A stretch of 42,236 nt of DNA from Bacteroidia bacterium (GTDB lineage Bacteria > Bacteroidota > Bacteroidia > Bacteroidales > Bacteroidaceae), in the NCBI GenBank assembly GCA_009929715.1, contig RZZX01000010.1, positions 1 through 42,236 of the forward strand, written 5' to 3'. This document shows positions 24,922 to 33,168 of the stretch, in pieces. A program made the position numbers and the translations under genes. Every line of letters starts with the position of its first letter. The stretch's first letter is position 1. Under the pieces are notes generated by a model. It had not been told where the DNA came from. It ran no database searches and saw only the letters and a program-made list of their open reading frames with translations.

Positions 24922-27864
24922 TTAATCCGGACTCATCACCAAGCGGATACTCCCCTTGTCGCTCTTCTTCTTCAAGCGGATAGCGATCCGGCTATAAGCC
25001 GGTGCATTCTCTTCGATCACCTCCGAGCTGAACACCACCGGCCCCGAAGCCTCCACGGTCACCCAAAGTTTCTCCGCACCTGCTGTCAACAACAGGCGAT
25101 TATCGCCCACCACTTGCCACTGGGCTCGTGTAGTCAGTGCCGATTCAAACGCTAGCGGAAGGGTTCCGCTAAACTGATCTTCAATGACGAAACGTCCTCG
25201 ACTGGTACGGTCATAAGTAAACCGCCGTTCTAAGCGTTGCAATCCAGTCACCGCATACGCCGATGTATAGTCGATCGCCAAAACGTCAACCGCTTCCGAA
25301 AACTCTTTTTGAATGACCCGCCCTTGAGCCTTCGCACCAGTCGATTGTGCGATGCCGTTGACCAACGGTACTGGATGTCCGAAAGAACCTTTGCTTTTAT
25401 ACTTCTCCGGTGCTCCACTGGTGAAATAATCACCCGGATAAGAGAATGGTCCACCTTGATCGCCCAGCATGGTTTCGCCACCTAGAGCCACCACAAAAGA
25501 GCCTACATCGTTGTGGTTATGGTTTTCAGCATTACTCCCTCCTTTGGCAGAGACAGACAACCGACAGGGAGTATGGGCCTGCGGACGAGCAATTAAAATC
25601 CCTGCCTCATCGTAATAGGCACGTAACGCCTCCGATTCTTCCTGCAAAACCTGCGTCATCTCGGGTGTAAGAGCTACCTTCCAAGCTTGTTGCGGAAACA
25701 GTTCCAACAGATAGAGTGATAGATTATTTGCTCCCGGTAAACGATGGGACTCTCCATTGGCTGTAAGCCCTAAAGCTTGATTGCAATAAGCCACAATAAA
25801 CGCATCGGGCGAGAGGCCAATCCGACAATCGGAATAGGCTGGAGAAACGCCATCGGCCATCTGTATCTTTTTACCATACTGTGCTATGCGAACAAACTTC
25901 GGATCACGGAAAAAATCGATCTGCCCTTGTGTAGCCCGGCATACCTCTTCACGCAACAAAAGATAGGCACGGAAGCCATAGTTGTAATAGCCCACTCCTT
26001 CACTGCAATAGCCATCGTCGGCATACCCTTTCATGCCGTAAGCTTGATATTTCTCGGCAGCAGCCACAAAGAAGGCTCGTTCTTCTCTATCGGGCAACAA
26101 GGCCAAAGCTGCTCCTGTGACTCCAGCCAAACAAACCGAATTCCAGTTGTTCGTGACCTTAAACCAGTAAAAAGGTTTTGTCTCCTCCAGACATCGGTAG
26201 ATGGGACGGAACACCTTCTCACGGAAAGCGCACTGCACGCGGGCTTTCACCTCAGGCGATAGTTTGTCGTCGAGCATCGTGATACATTGTGCCAAGCTGT
26301 TGCCCGCAGTAGCGACCACCAAGTCGACGTAATAGTCTTTTCCATGATAGTTGTTCAGGTTACGATCGTGTGCCGGGATAGACCACGGTTTCTGTTCGCA
26401 CAGTTCAATCAGAGCCCGTTCGATGGCTTTGACATACCGCCGTTTATTCTCCAAGCACTCTGCCAAAGAGAGTCGGAAGAGGTAATGATAGCGCGCATTC
26501 ATCATGTTCTCGCCAGGCAACCGAACATTGGTCTTATTTAGATGCAAGTAAAGTGAGTCAACGAAAGGGGGCATGCCTCCCTTCAACAAAGCTGGTGCTT
26601 CGACAGCCAAGAGTTCCCGAGCTGCTGCTCCCTCTTTCACGCGCTCCCAAAACGTCCGATCTTTATAAGAGAGCCCAATGCCTTGGGGCTGTTCGGGCAA
26701 TAAAGCACTGATCTGCTTCAACCGTTCGGGAGAGGCTGTCTTTAAAACCGGCGATTCGGTTTCGGCCAACCGATAGACTTCGCTGCCAGCCAGTAGAAAA
26801 GCACCTGGTCCATACACTTCGGTCATCTGGCGCGTCACCGTCTTCGGATCGGCACCGATCGGTTGTACAAAGCCCAACTGACCATCCTCTTCAACAGCCG
26901 ATAGCAAGGCCTGCCACCCCTTCTCGATGACTGGTTTAAAGGTAGAAGCAGGCAAAAGCCCTTCATTCACCCCATACGCCAAAGCGTACACAAAAAAACC
27001 GGTACTACTTGTCTCGGGCGACGGATAGGAGGCTGGGTCGAGTAGACTTGCATGCCAAAAGCCATCGGCATTCTGAAGTGTTGCCACACGACTACACATC
27101 TGCTGGAACAAGGTCTGATAGAACGGACGGTAACGACTTTTCAACGGCAGTTCTCGCAACATCTCTACCAGTCCACCAAGCACCCAACCATTGCCTCGAC
27201 CCCAAAACACCTTTTTCCCATTCGCCTCGCGCTCATTGAAGTAACGCCGATCACGGAAAAACAACTGTTCTTCTTTATCAAAGAGGTGGTTGTAGGTCGC
27301 TTTATACTCTTGATCCATGAATCGGATAAACTTCTTATCGCCCGTGAGGTTATATAAACGAAGATAAACAGGAGGTGCCATAAAAAGCGCATCGCACCAC
27401 GTCCACCGCTCCAATGTCGTGGCATCGGCATAATCGAGTTTGAACGACCCTTTAGAGGGGTGTGCTATGACCCACTCTGTACGTGCCAAGGTGGGGATTA
27501 ACATCTCTTCCCGGCGGTACTTCTGATACAAATCAAGATACGTTTGCGACACACACACATCATCGGCATGATACATGCGTTTATCCACCTGCCAATAGTT
27601 GCGCGCTCCTAGTCGCAACAACCACTTGTAATAAAACTGATCTTGATTCTCTTTCTCGGCTAGATCGGCCCAACGCGATAACCCTAAATAGAAAGTTGCA
27701 TTGACCCAGTTCAGTGGATCATGGGGCACCTTATTCATGTGAGCAATTTGCCAATCGGCTACTCGTCTCATCGACTGTCGGATGTTCAATTTAGTCATCG
27801 GCTGTGCCCGGAGTATCGATAGAAGCATCAGACACAAACCAACCATGCATAGTAGTTTTTTCAT
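24922..27864 (-). CDS. GH105-type unsaturated uronyl hydrolase fused to heparinase II/III-type lyase
   Basis: 980 residues from ATG 27864, giving signal peptide LLCMVGLCLMLLSILRAQ; the frame is open 11 codons further up but lacks a better start. Residues about 25-375 match GH105 (YteR/YesR-like) hydrolases: HADD (99-102), the catalytic-Asp motif WCDALFMAPP (Asp158) and GRGNGW (222-227). From about 400 to the end it resembles heparinase II/III-type polysaccharide lyases, with an alpha-helical toroid and then a beta-sandwich carrying NHNHND (781-786) and LGDQGG. The lyase half should cut a uronic-acid polymer and leave 4,5-unsaturated uronyl ends; the GH105 half should remove them. Upstream of susC and susD. 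Polymer unknown. Confidence 0.88.
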   Translation of the reverse strand: MKKLLCMVGLCLMLLSILRAQPMTKLNIRQSMRRVADWQIAHMNKVPHDPLNWVNATFYLGLSRWADLAEKENQDQFYYKWLLRLGARNYWQVDKRMYHADDVCVSQTYLDLYQKYRREEMLIPTLARTEWVIAHPSKGSFKLDYADATTLERWTWCDALFMAPPVYLRLYNLTGDKKFIRFMDQEYKATYNHLFDKEEQLFFRDRRYFNEREANGKKVFWGRGNGWVLGGLVEMLRELPLKSRYRPFYQTLFQQMCSRVATLQNADGFWHASLLDPASYPSPETSSTGFFVYALAYGVNEGLLPASTFKPVIEKGWQALLSAVEEDGQLGFVQPIGADPKTVTRQMTEVYGPGAFLLAGSEVYRLAETESPVLKTASPERLKQISALLPEQPQGIGLSYKDRTFWERVKEGAAARELLAVEAPALLKGGMPPFVDSLYLHLNKTNVRLPGENMMNARYHYLFRLSLAECLENKRRYVKAIERALIELCEQKPWSIPAHDRNLNNYHGKDYYVDLVVATAGNSLAQCITMLDDKLSPEVKARVQCAFREKVFRPIYRCLEETKPFYWFKVTNNWNSVCLAGVTGAALALLPDREERAFFVAAAEKYQAYGMKGYADDGYCSEGVGYYNYGFRAYLLLREEVCRATQGQIDFFRDPKFVRIAQYGKKIQMADGVSPAYSDCRIGLSPDAFIVAYCNQALGLTANGESHRLPGANNLSLYLLELFPQQAWKVALTPEMTQVLQEESEALRAYYDEAGILIARPQAHTPCRLSVSAKGGSNAENHNHNDVGSFVVALGGETMLGDQGGPFSYPGDYFTSGAPEKYKSKGSFGHPVPLVNGIAQSTGAKAQGRVIQKEFSEAVDVLAIDYTSAYAVTGLQRLERRFTYDRTSRGRFVIEDQFSGTLPLAFESALTTRAQWQVVGDNRLLLTAGAEKLWVTVEASGPVVFSSEVIEENAPAYSRIAIRLKKKSDKGSIRLVMSPD

Positions 27865-27894
27865 TAATAGGATTTTAAAGGAGTTATTTGAGCG

Positions 27895-27902
27895 CAAAAA
27901 TA
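27895..27902 (-). promoter_or_regulatory. Putative -7 element for the fusion-enzyme gene
   Basis: CAAAAATA reads TATTTTTG on the minus strand. The transcript would begin near 27888, about 24 bases before the ATG at 27864, which also argues against the longer open frame. No clear -33 element. Confidence 0.5.
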
Positions 27903-28334
27903 ACCCGTAAGTCCGTTGGCCTACTGCCTTTTTTTTCCATTTCAGCAGGTAGTATTTTCCGAGAAGTGGTTATAAAGCTCTTTCTCAACCAACCCTACAG
28001 AGCTCTTTCATCTCCAAGACCTCTTTATTTAGAAAAAAGGTCGTTCATCCATTCAATGAGCAGATACGATAGTTCTTAAAATCGCTCTTTATAGATCTAA
28101 AAACAGATCGCTCCTGTTTGTGAAAGTCGGCCTACCATCCGCCTTAAACGGTATAACCGAACAATTAAGCTGCGCCTTTGACGAATGAGCCAAACATAAA
28201 GAATCCTTTCTGACTCATTCTAAAAGAGTTCTAAAGAAGTTTAAACAGTTAAATTCGGCCTTCTATTTGGACCAGATTTGAACAAAAAGACGTACCTTTA
28301 CCCCTCTTAATAAACCAAACAGTAATACGGTAAA
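27903..28334. other. Divergent intergenic region, fusion enzyme / phosphodiesterase
   Basis: No coding frame. It holds a direct repeat ATCGCTC at 28081-28087 and 28107-28113 (26 bp apart), and AAACGGT-ATA-ACCGA (28146-28160), which resembles the ACCG/CGGT cluster at 15405-15452. TACCTTTA at 28293-28300 is a near match to a -7 element for the plus-strand gene, with TTTG at 28266-28269 slightly too far upstream. Regulatory roles are inference. Confidence 0.4.
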
Positions 28335-29240
28335 ATGAAAAAACAGACATTCACCTTGCTGCTCTTTTTCTTCGCAGCTTTCGGAAATTTCAGCCAGGCA
28401 GGCAACCTGCCCAAAGCCAAGCATGTGGTTCTCATCGGTCTAGATGGTTGGGGATCATACAGTGTACAGAAAGCACACATGCCTAATGTGAAAACCTTGA
28501 TGAAACAAGGAGCCTTCACACTTAAAAAACGATCGGTCCTACCTTCATCAAGCGCCGTGAACTGGGCCTCGATGTTCATGGGCGCAGGACCTGAGCTGCA
28601 TGGTTATACCGATTGGGGATCAAAGACGCCCGAACTCCCTTCGCGCGAACTCAATGCGCACGGCATCTTCCCCACCATCTTCCAATTAGTACGCGATAAA
28701 AGCCCCAAAGCAGAGATTGGTTGTCTGTATGAATGGGATGGCATTAAATACCTGGTAGACACCCTCTCCTTAAGCTACCACGCGGAAGCACCCGACTACA
28801 ACGAATACCCGGAAGCCTTGTGTGGCATGGCGGAGCGTTACATCAAAGAGAAACACCCCAAGCTGTTGGCTGTTTGTTTCGACAATCCCGATCATGTGGG
28901 CCATGTATCGGGACATGATACGCCGGAGTATTATGCCAACCTCAAAGAGTTGGACCGTTACATCGGACGCATTATTCAGGCAGTGAAAAAAGCAGGCATG
29001 CTCAAAGAGACCATTTTTATTGTGACTGCCGATCACGGTGGCATCAACAAAGGACACGGTGGCAAAACCATGGCTGAGATGGAGACTCCATTTATCATCT
29101 CTGGCAAAGGGATTAAGAAATCGGGTGAGTTCTCGGAAAGCATGATGCAATTCGATGTGGCTTCTACCATCGCCTATATCTTCGGTTTGCAACAACCACA
29201 AGTGTGGATTGGGCGACCGATGAAGCAGGTGTTTAAATAA
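28335..29240 (+). CDS. Secreted alkaline-phosphatase-superfamily phosphodiesterase
   Basis: 301 residues, shorter than typical (about 400). Signal peptide FTLLLFFFAAFGNFSQA, then the type I phosphodiesterase/nucleotide pyrophosphatase fold: metal-binding Asp37 in LIGLDGWG; a nucleophile region LPSSSAVNWAS (69-79), where a serine rather than threonine would act; DNPDHVGH (183-190); and TADHGG (231-236) with a further His241. It may hydrolyse a phosphodiester or phosphomonoester in the periplasm; members of this superfamily can also be sulfatases or phosphonate hydrolases, so the substrate is open. Divergent from the fusion-enzyme gene and may belong to the same locus. Ends at a perfect bidirectional terminator. 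Confidence 0.85.
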   Translation: MKKQTFTLLLFFFAAFGNFSQAGNLPKAKHVVLIGLDGWGSYSVQKAHMPNVKTLMKQGAFTLKKRSVLPSSSAVNWASMFMGAGPELHGYTDWGSKTPELPSRELNAHGIFPTIFQLVRDKSPKAEIGCLYEWDGIKYLVDTLSLSYHAEAPDYNEYPEALCGMAERYIKEKHPKLLAVCFDNPDHVGHVSGHDTPEYYANLKELDRYIGRIIQAVKKAGMLKETIFIVTADHGGINKGHGGKTMAEMETPFIISGKGIKKSGEFSESMMQFDVASTIAYIFGLQQPQVWIGRPMKQVFK

Positions 29241-29262
29241 GCGTTAGAGAATCAAACACCCC

Positions 29263-29310
29263 TTTATAATTAAAAAAAGAGAGTGAAAACTCTCTTTTTT
29301 TAATTATAAA
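29263..29310. terminator. Bidirectional terminator, phosphodiesterase / mnmA
   Basis: A perfect 22-bp inverted repeat (29263-29284 with 29289-29310) with a GAAA loop. The inner stem AGAGAGT/ACTCTCT is flanked by A7 and T7, so either strand yields a hairpin followed by U-rich RNA. The two genes are convergent here. Confidence 0.93.
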
Positions 29311-29324
29311 CGTCTTCTACCTTC

Positions 29325-30395
29325 TCAAAAAGAGGATTGGATAATGCCTCCACCGATTAATAAAGCACCGCAATAAAAAGCAGCTGCCTGACCGGGAGCA
29401 ACAGCCGTAAGAGGTTCTAAGAGCTCCACTTTGAGCAGTCCATCAGGGGTTAGGCTCACCCGACAACGGTTGGCTTGTTTCCGATAACGGATCTTCACGA
29501 TAATCTCAGCTTCGCTATACAACAAAGATTCGTTGACTACTTGCCACGCCTCCAAATAAAACCCTCGCTTTTCCAACGCTTGCAGCGAAGCAAGAGTGAT
29601 CTTATTTGTTGCCGGATCAATCTCTTTCACAAAAACAGCTTTGTTCAAGTGAATACCTAAGCCGCGCCGTTGGCCGATGGTATAATAGGGATAACCTTCG
29701 TTCCAAGCAATAAAAGTACCGCTTTCATCGACAAATTGTCCCCGATTTGCTCCCGATAGCAGTACCGGACAATCGGGGTATTGCTTCAGGAACGAACGGT
29801 AATCCATCGGGCAAAAACAGACCCCAAGGCTGTCTTTCTTCTCAGAGACCCGAGTAAAACCTCGCTCAAAAGCGTACCGACGAGCTTCAGTCTTGGTCAG
29901 ATCGCCCATCGGCAAGAGTACCCGACGAAGAATGTCCTGATTCAACCCCCATAGAAAGAAACTTTGGTCTTTATCTGTGTCAACTCCAGGGGTGATGTAA
30001 AAGGTATCACCACGCTGTGCCCGACGCACATAATGCCCCGTAGAGATATAAAAAACACCCATTTCATCGGCTATTTTTGCGAGCAAAGGCCATTTTAAGG
30101 TATTGTTGCAAAACATACAAGGCACGGGAGTACGCCCTCTGAAATACTCATCGACGAAGTAGCGAATGATATGGGTTTCAAAAGAGGCACGAGCATCGTA
30201 GACAAGATGCGAGATACCCAATTGGCGAGCGAGCTGAGCCGCTTCTTCCAAATAGCTCTGATCACCATCTTTCTCATAAAAACGAAAGGTAACGCCGACC
30301 ACCTCGTACCCTTGTTCCTGGAGGAGCATCGCTGCCACCGAACTGTCTGTCCCACCGCTCATGCCGAGCAGGACTTTCTTCTGATTCATATTCAT
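29325..30395 (-). CDS. mnmA: tRNA-uridine 2-sulfurtransferase MnmA
   Basis: Adds sulfur to U34 of tRNAs for Lys, Glu and Gln. 356 residues from ATG 30395. PP-loop [12 protein letters not shown] near the N-terminus (SGGTDSS about 13-19), where most enzymes have SGGVDSS. The catalytic-cysteine motif [10 protein letters not shown] (Cys96) and second cysteine in LGVCFC (Cys193) are both present. C-terminal beta-barrel ends GGGIIQ. ATG 30389 (MNQKKVLL) is an alternative start and fits better if the -7 element at 30400-30407 is real. Bacteroidales often carry more than one MnmA-like gene, so this may be one of several. Confidence 0.92.
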   Translation of the reverse strand: MNMNQKKVLLGMSGGTDSSVAAMLLQEQGYEVVGVTFRFYEKDGDQSYLEEAAQLARQLGISHLVYDARASFETHIIRYFVDEYFRGRTPVPCMFCNNTLKWPLLAKIADEMGVFYISTGHYVRRAQRGDTFYITPGVDTDKDQSFFLWGLNQDILRRVLLPMGDLTKTEARRYAFERGFTRVSEKKDSLGVCFCPMDYRSFLKQYPDCPVLLSGANRGQFVDESGTFIAWNEGYPYYTIGQRRGLGIHLNKAVFVKEIDPATNKITLASLQALEKRGFYLEAWQVVNESLLYSEAEIIVKIRYRKQANRCRVSLTPDGLLKVELLEPLTAVAPGQAAAFYCGALLIGGGIIQSSF

Positions 30396-30399
30396 CACG

Positions 30400-30407
30400 C
30401 AAAAATA
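30400..30407 (-). promoter_or_regulatory. Putative -7 element for mnmA
   Basis: CAAAAATA reads TATTTTTG on the minus strand, only 5 bp before ATG 30395. The transcript would start around 30393, making the ATG at 30389 nearly leaderless. No -33 element is seen, so this is tentative. Confidence 0.35.
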
Positions 30408-30527
30408 GGGATTTTAGGTTACTCCTCGGAATGAATAGCCGAAAATAAAGAGGGAGCTTTTCACCGAAATGTATAAATTAGGTAAAATCATGAATCATTT
30501 TAGCCTACCTCTTTTCGTCCAGCCCTC

Positions 30528-30535
30528 TATATTTG
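30528..30535 (+). promoter_or_regulatory. Putative -7 element for the lipoprotein pair
   Basis: TATATTTG matches TAnnTTTG; the transcript would start near 30542, about 105 bases before ATG 30647. No convincing -33 TTTG. Confidence 0.45.
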
Positions 30536-30646
30536 CCATCCTAAAAAAATGGAAACCTTTGAATCTAAACCGAAAACAGAGAGACTGAGACTCGGTAAAG
30601 AATGAATCAAAGGACTCTGGATTTAAAACTGATATTGAATGCATGT

Positions 30647-33151
30647 ATGAAAAACAACTATCGTCTTTTTGCCTTCTTCGGCCAAATAAGTGCCGTAATG
30701 CTTCTCTTATTTTCTTGTCAGCCGGACAACCTCCGTGCCGAGTTGGATGGATTGAGCAACCGACTGGTAGCACTCGAGGAGGGGCTCGAACAACTGAATC
30801 GCTCGATTGATAACACCCGAATACTCTTTTCGGGGGTCTCTATCGTGGGGGTCACGCCTAAAGAGAGTGGCTATGTGGTGGAGTTGAGCAACGGACAGAC
30901 ACTGACATTGGCCAACGCCAAAGAGGTCCATACGTTGATGCCGGAACTTTCCATCGATGGACAGGGGTATTGGATCTATCGAACCACTCAATCGGGAACC
31001 TTCCAACAGCTGTTGGACAAAAACGAACAACCGCTATCGGCTCTGCCAACAAGTACAACGGGAGAACCGGTGGTTTCGCCTAAGCTCAGGGTAGACGGTC
31101 AAGGATATTGGCAGGTTAGTACAGATGGTGGAACAACCTACCGAGGGCTGACTGATCCGCTTGGCGCACCAATCAAAGCGCTAGCAGAACAGCCTGGAAA
31201 AACCTCTATGTTCCAATCGGTTAGTTATAACAGCGATACAAAAAAAATGGAACTCGTGTTAACGGCGGACAACCAGACGTTCTCTTTTCCAGTCATCGAC
31301 TCCTTTTTCCTTAAAGTAAAAGGTGCTACAGAGACGCAGCTCTTTCCTCTGGGTGAGAAACGGCTCTATGAGGTGGAGCAGAGTGAAGTGGCGAAAGTCG
31401 TGATACAAGCACCGGCTGGTTGGTTGGTACGACTCGACGAGCAGGAGCTGAGTATCACTGCGCCGACTCAGAACAACACCGAAAAGGAGGAATCTATCCG
31501 CCTGATTATCACATCTGATAAAGGGTATATCCGCATCGTGCCTATCCAGGTACGGTTGCTCACCACCTCTTTCGATGCCAATGCTTGCAAAGCGTGGCTC
31601 GACTTTAAGAATCAAACAGCCCAGAATCTCTTACTCGACTTCTCATACGCCGGCTACAAACATGGCGAGGTAGCGCCTCCGGAGGTCTGGAGTTTAGGCT
31701 ATACGGTGTATGATGTGACTCGCTATGGGGCCGTACCCAACGATGGTCGGTCGGATCGGGAGGCGTTTAAACGAATTATTAGTACCATTCTTGGAGGGGC
31801 CAAAAATAAGCCTGACGCTCAGGCGGTGATTTATTTCCCTGAAGGGGAGTTTATTTTACATGACGAGACCGATAACGTAGCCAACGGAACGGCTTCGGAG
31901 AGTATCCAACTGTTGATGGGTGGGGTGGTTCTAAAGGGAGCTGGAAGAGACAAAACGTTTATCAAGATGGAGACACCCAATCTGCCTACGGATCCGAAAG
32001 TCATGTACTCCTCGCCGGTTATGATCGAGTTTAAACACAACAGTACCGTCAGTGAGCTGACCTCCGTGACGCAAGATGCACCACAAGGAAGCTTTAGTGT
32101 AAACGTGGCTTCTACCAAAGGGGTGAACGTAGGCGACTGGGTTTGCTTACAATTGGTCAATAATGACCCGCAACTGATCAAGCAAGAGCTGGCACCTTAT
32201 TCGCCCACAGCAACCATGACCAACTTGAATGCGGTTGGCGTGCAGGTTTGGGATTACCACCAGGTGAAAGCCATCAAAGGCAGCTTGGTCACCTTTGTGG
32301 AGCCAATCATGCATGGTGTAGAGGCCAAATGGGGCTGGAAGCTCTGCAAATATCCGCATTACGAAAACGTCGGAGTGGAGGACCTCACCTTTGTGGGGCG
32401 TGCCAAAGGGAATTTTGTGCACCACGCCTCGTGGGAAGATGATGGAGCCTATAAACCGATCAACTTTGTGCGGCTAACGAACTCGTGGATGCGACGGGTC
32501 GACTTCCAAAGCGTCAGTGAGGCTTCTTCGATTGTGAGTTGCGCCAATTTCTCAGCCATGGATATCACCATCAGTGGTAATCGTGGGCATGCGGCTATCC
32601 GCTCTCAAGCCTCATCGCGCGTCTTTATCGGAAAAGTGACCGATCAGAGTGATGGCCATCTGATCGACCACCCTTCTGTCTTTATGAAAGGGGCGGGACA
32701 GTATCACGCTTGCGGGGTCTCTAAACAGAGCCTTGGGGCAGTGCTTTGGAAGATCGATTGGGGAAAGGATGCGTGCTTTGAATCGCATGCTACCCAACCA
32801 CGTGCCACACTTTTCGACCACTGTCGCGGGGGCTTTATGCGTTTCCGTCAGGGGGGCGATTATAACCAAATGCCTAACCACTTAGCTGATCTGACGTTAT
32901 GGAACTTTGAGGCCAAAAATGCGGCCAAAGAGAACCCGTTCATTTGGTGGGACAATGGTTCGTTGTGGTGGAAGCTTCTGCCACCTACCATTGTGGGCTT
33001 CCATGGCGGATCGGTCACCTTCGATCAGTCGCAAGTTAAGCTGGATGCCAACCATGGTAGTGTGGTCTCACCTTACTCACTTTACGAAGCGCAGTTACGC
33101 TTACGCTTAGGGTTTGTCCCGGCGTGGCTAAACACCTTGAATACATATTAA
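30647..33151 (+). CDS. Surface lipoprotein: DUF4988-like N-terminus and pectate-lyase-like beta-helix
   Basis: 834 residues from ATG 30647, chosen because it puts a standard signal peptide at the N-terminus ([20 protein letters not shown]). The lipidated Cys is followed by an acidic residue at +3, as in surface-exported Bacteroidetes lipoproteins. Next come a short coiled coil ([20 protein letters not shown]) and two related repeats with IDGQGYW and VDGQGYW. A beta-sandwich linker leads to a right-handed beta-helix beginning [15 protein letters not shown], the pectate_lyase_3/glycosidase signature. The C-terminal part ([10 protein letters not shown]) resembles DUF4955. Likely a surface polysaccharide-binding or degrading protein; no activity is proven. 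17 bp ahead of the next lipoprotein gene. Confidence 0.8.
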   Translation: MKNNYRLFAFFGQISAVMLLLFSCQPDNLRAELDGLSNRLVALEEGLEQLNRSIDNTRILFSGVSIVGVTPKESGYVVELSNGQTLTLANAKEVHTLMPELSIDGQGYWIYRTTQSGTFQQLLDKNEQPLSALPTSTTGEPVVSPKLRVDGQGYWQVSTDGGTTYRGLTDPLGAPIKALAEQPGKTSMFQSVSYNSDTKKMELVLTADNQTFSFPVIDSFFLKVKGATETQLFPLGEKRLYEVEQSEVAKVVIQAPAGWLVRLDEQELSITAPTQNNTEKEESIRLIITSDKGYIRIVPIQVRLLTTSFDANACKAWLDFKNQTAQNLLLDFSYAGYKHGEVAPPEVWSLGYTVYDVTRYGAVPNDGRSDREAFKRIISTILGGAKNKPDAQAVIYFPEGEFILHDETDNVANGTASESIQLLMGGVVLKGAGRDKTFIKMETPNLPTDPKVMYSSPVMIEFKHNSTVSELTSVTQDAPQGSFSVNVASTKGVNVGDWVCLQLVNNDPQLIKQELAPYSPTATMTNLNAVGVQVWDYHQVKAIKGSLVTFVEPIMHGVEAKWGWKLCKYPHYENVGVEDLTFVGRAKGNFVHHASWEDDGAYKPINFVRLTNSWMRRVDFQSVSEASSIVSCANFSAMDITISGNRGHAAIRSQASSRVFIGKVTDQSDGHLIDHPSVFMKGAGQYHACGVSKQSLGAVLWKIDWGKDACFESHATQPRATLFDHCRGGFMRFRQGGDYNQMPNHLADLTLWNFEAKNAAKENPFIWWDNGSLWWKLLPPTIVGFHGGSVTFDQSQVKLDANHGSVVSPYSLYEAQLRLRLGFVPAWLNTLNTY

Positions 33152-33168
33152 CTTTAAAACATAAAACG

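Noticed and set aside
28335..29240. Second sulfatase
   Set aside because: Same superfamily as sulfatases, but no C/S-x-P-x-R maturation motif is present; the metal motifs fit phosphodiesterase/pyrophosphatase-type members better.
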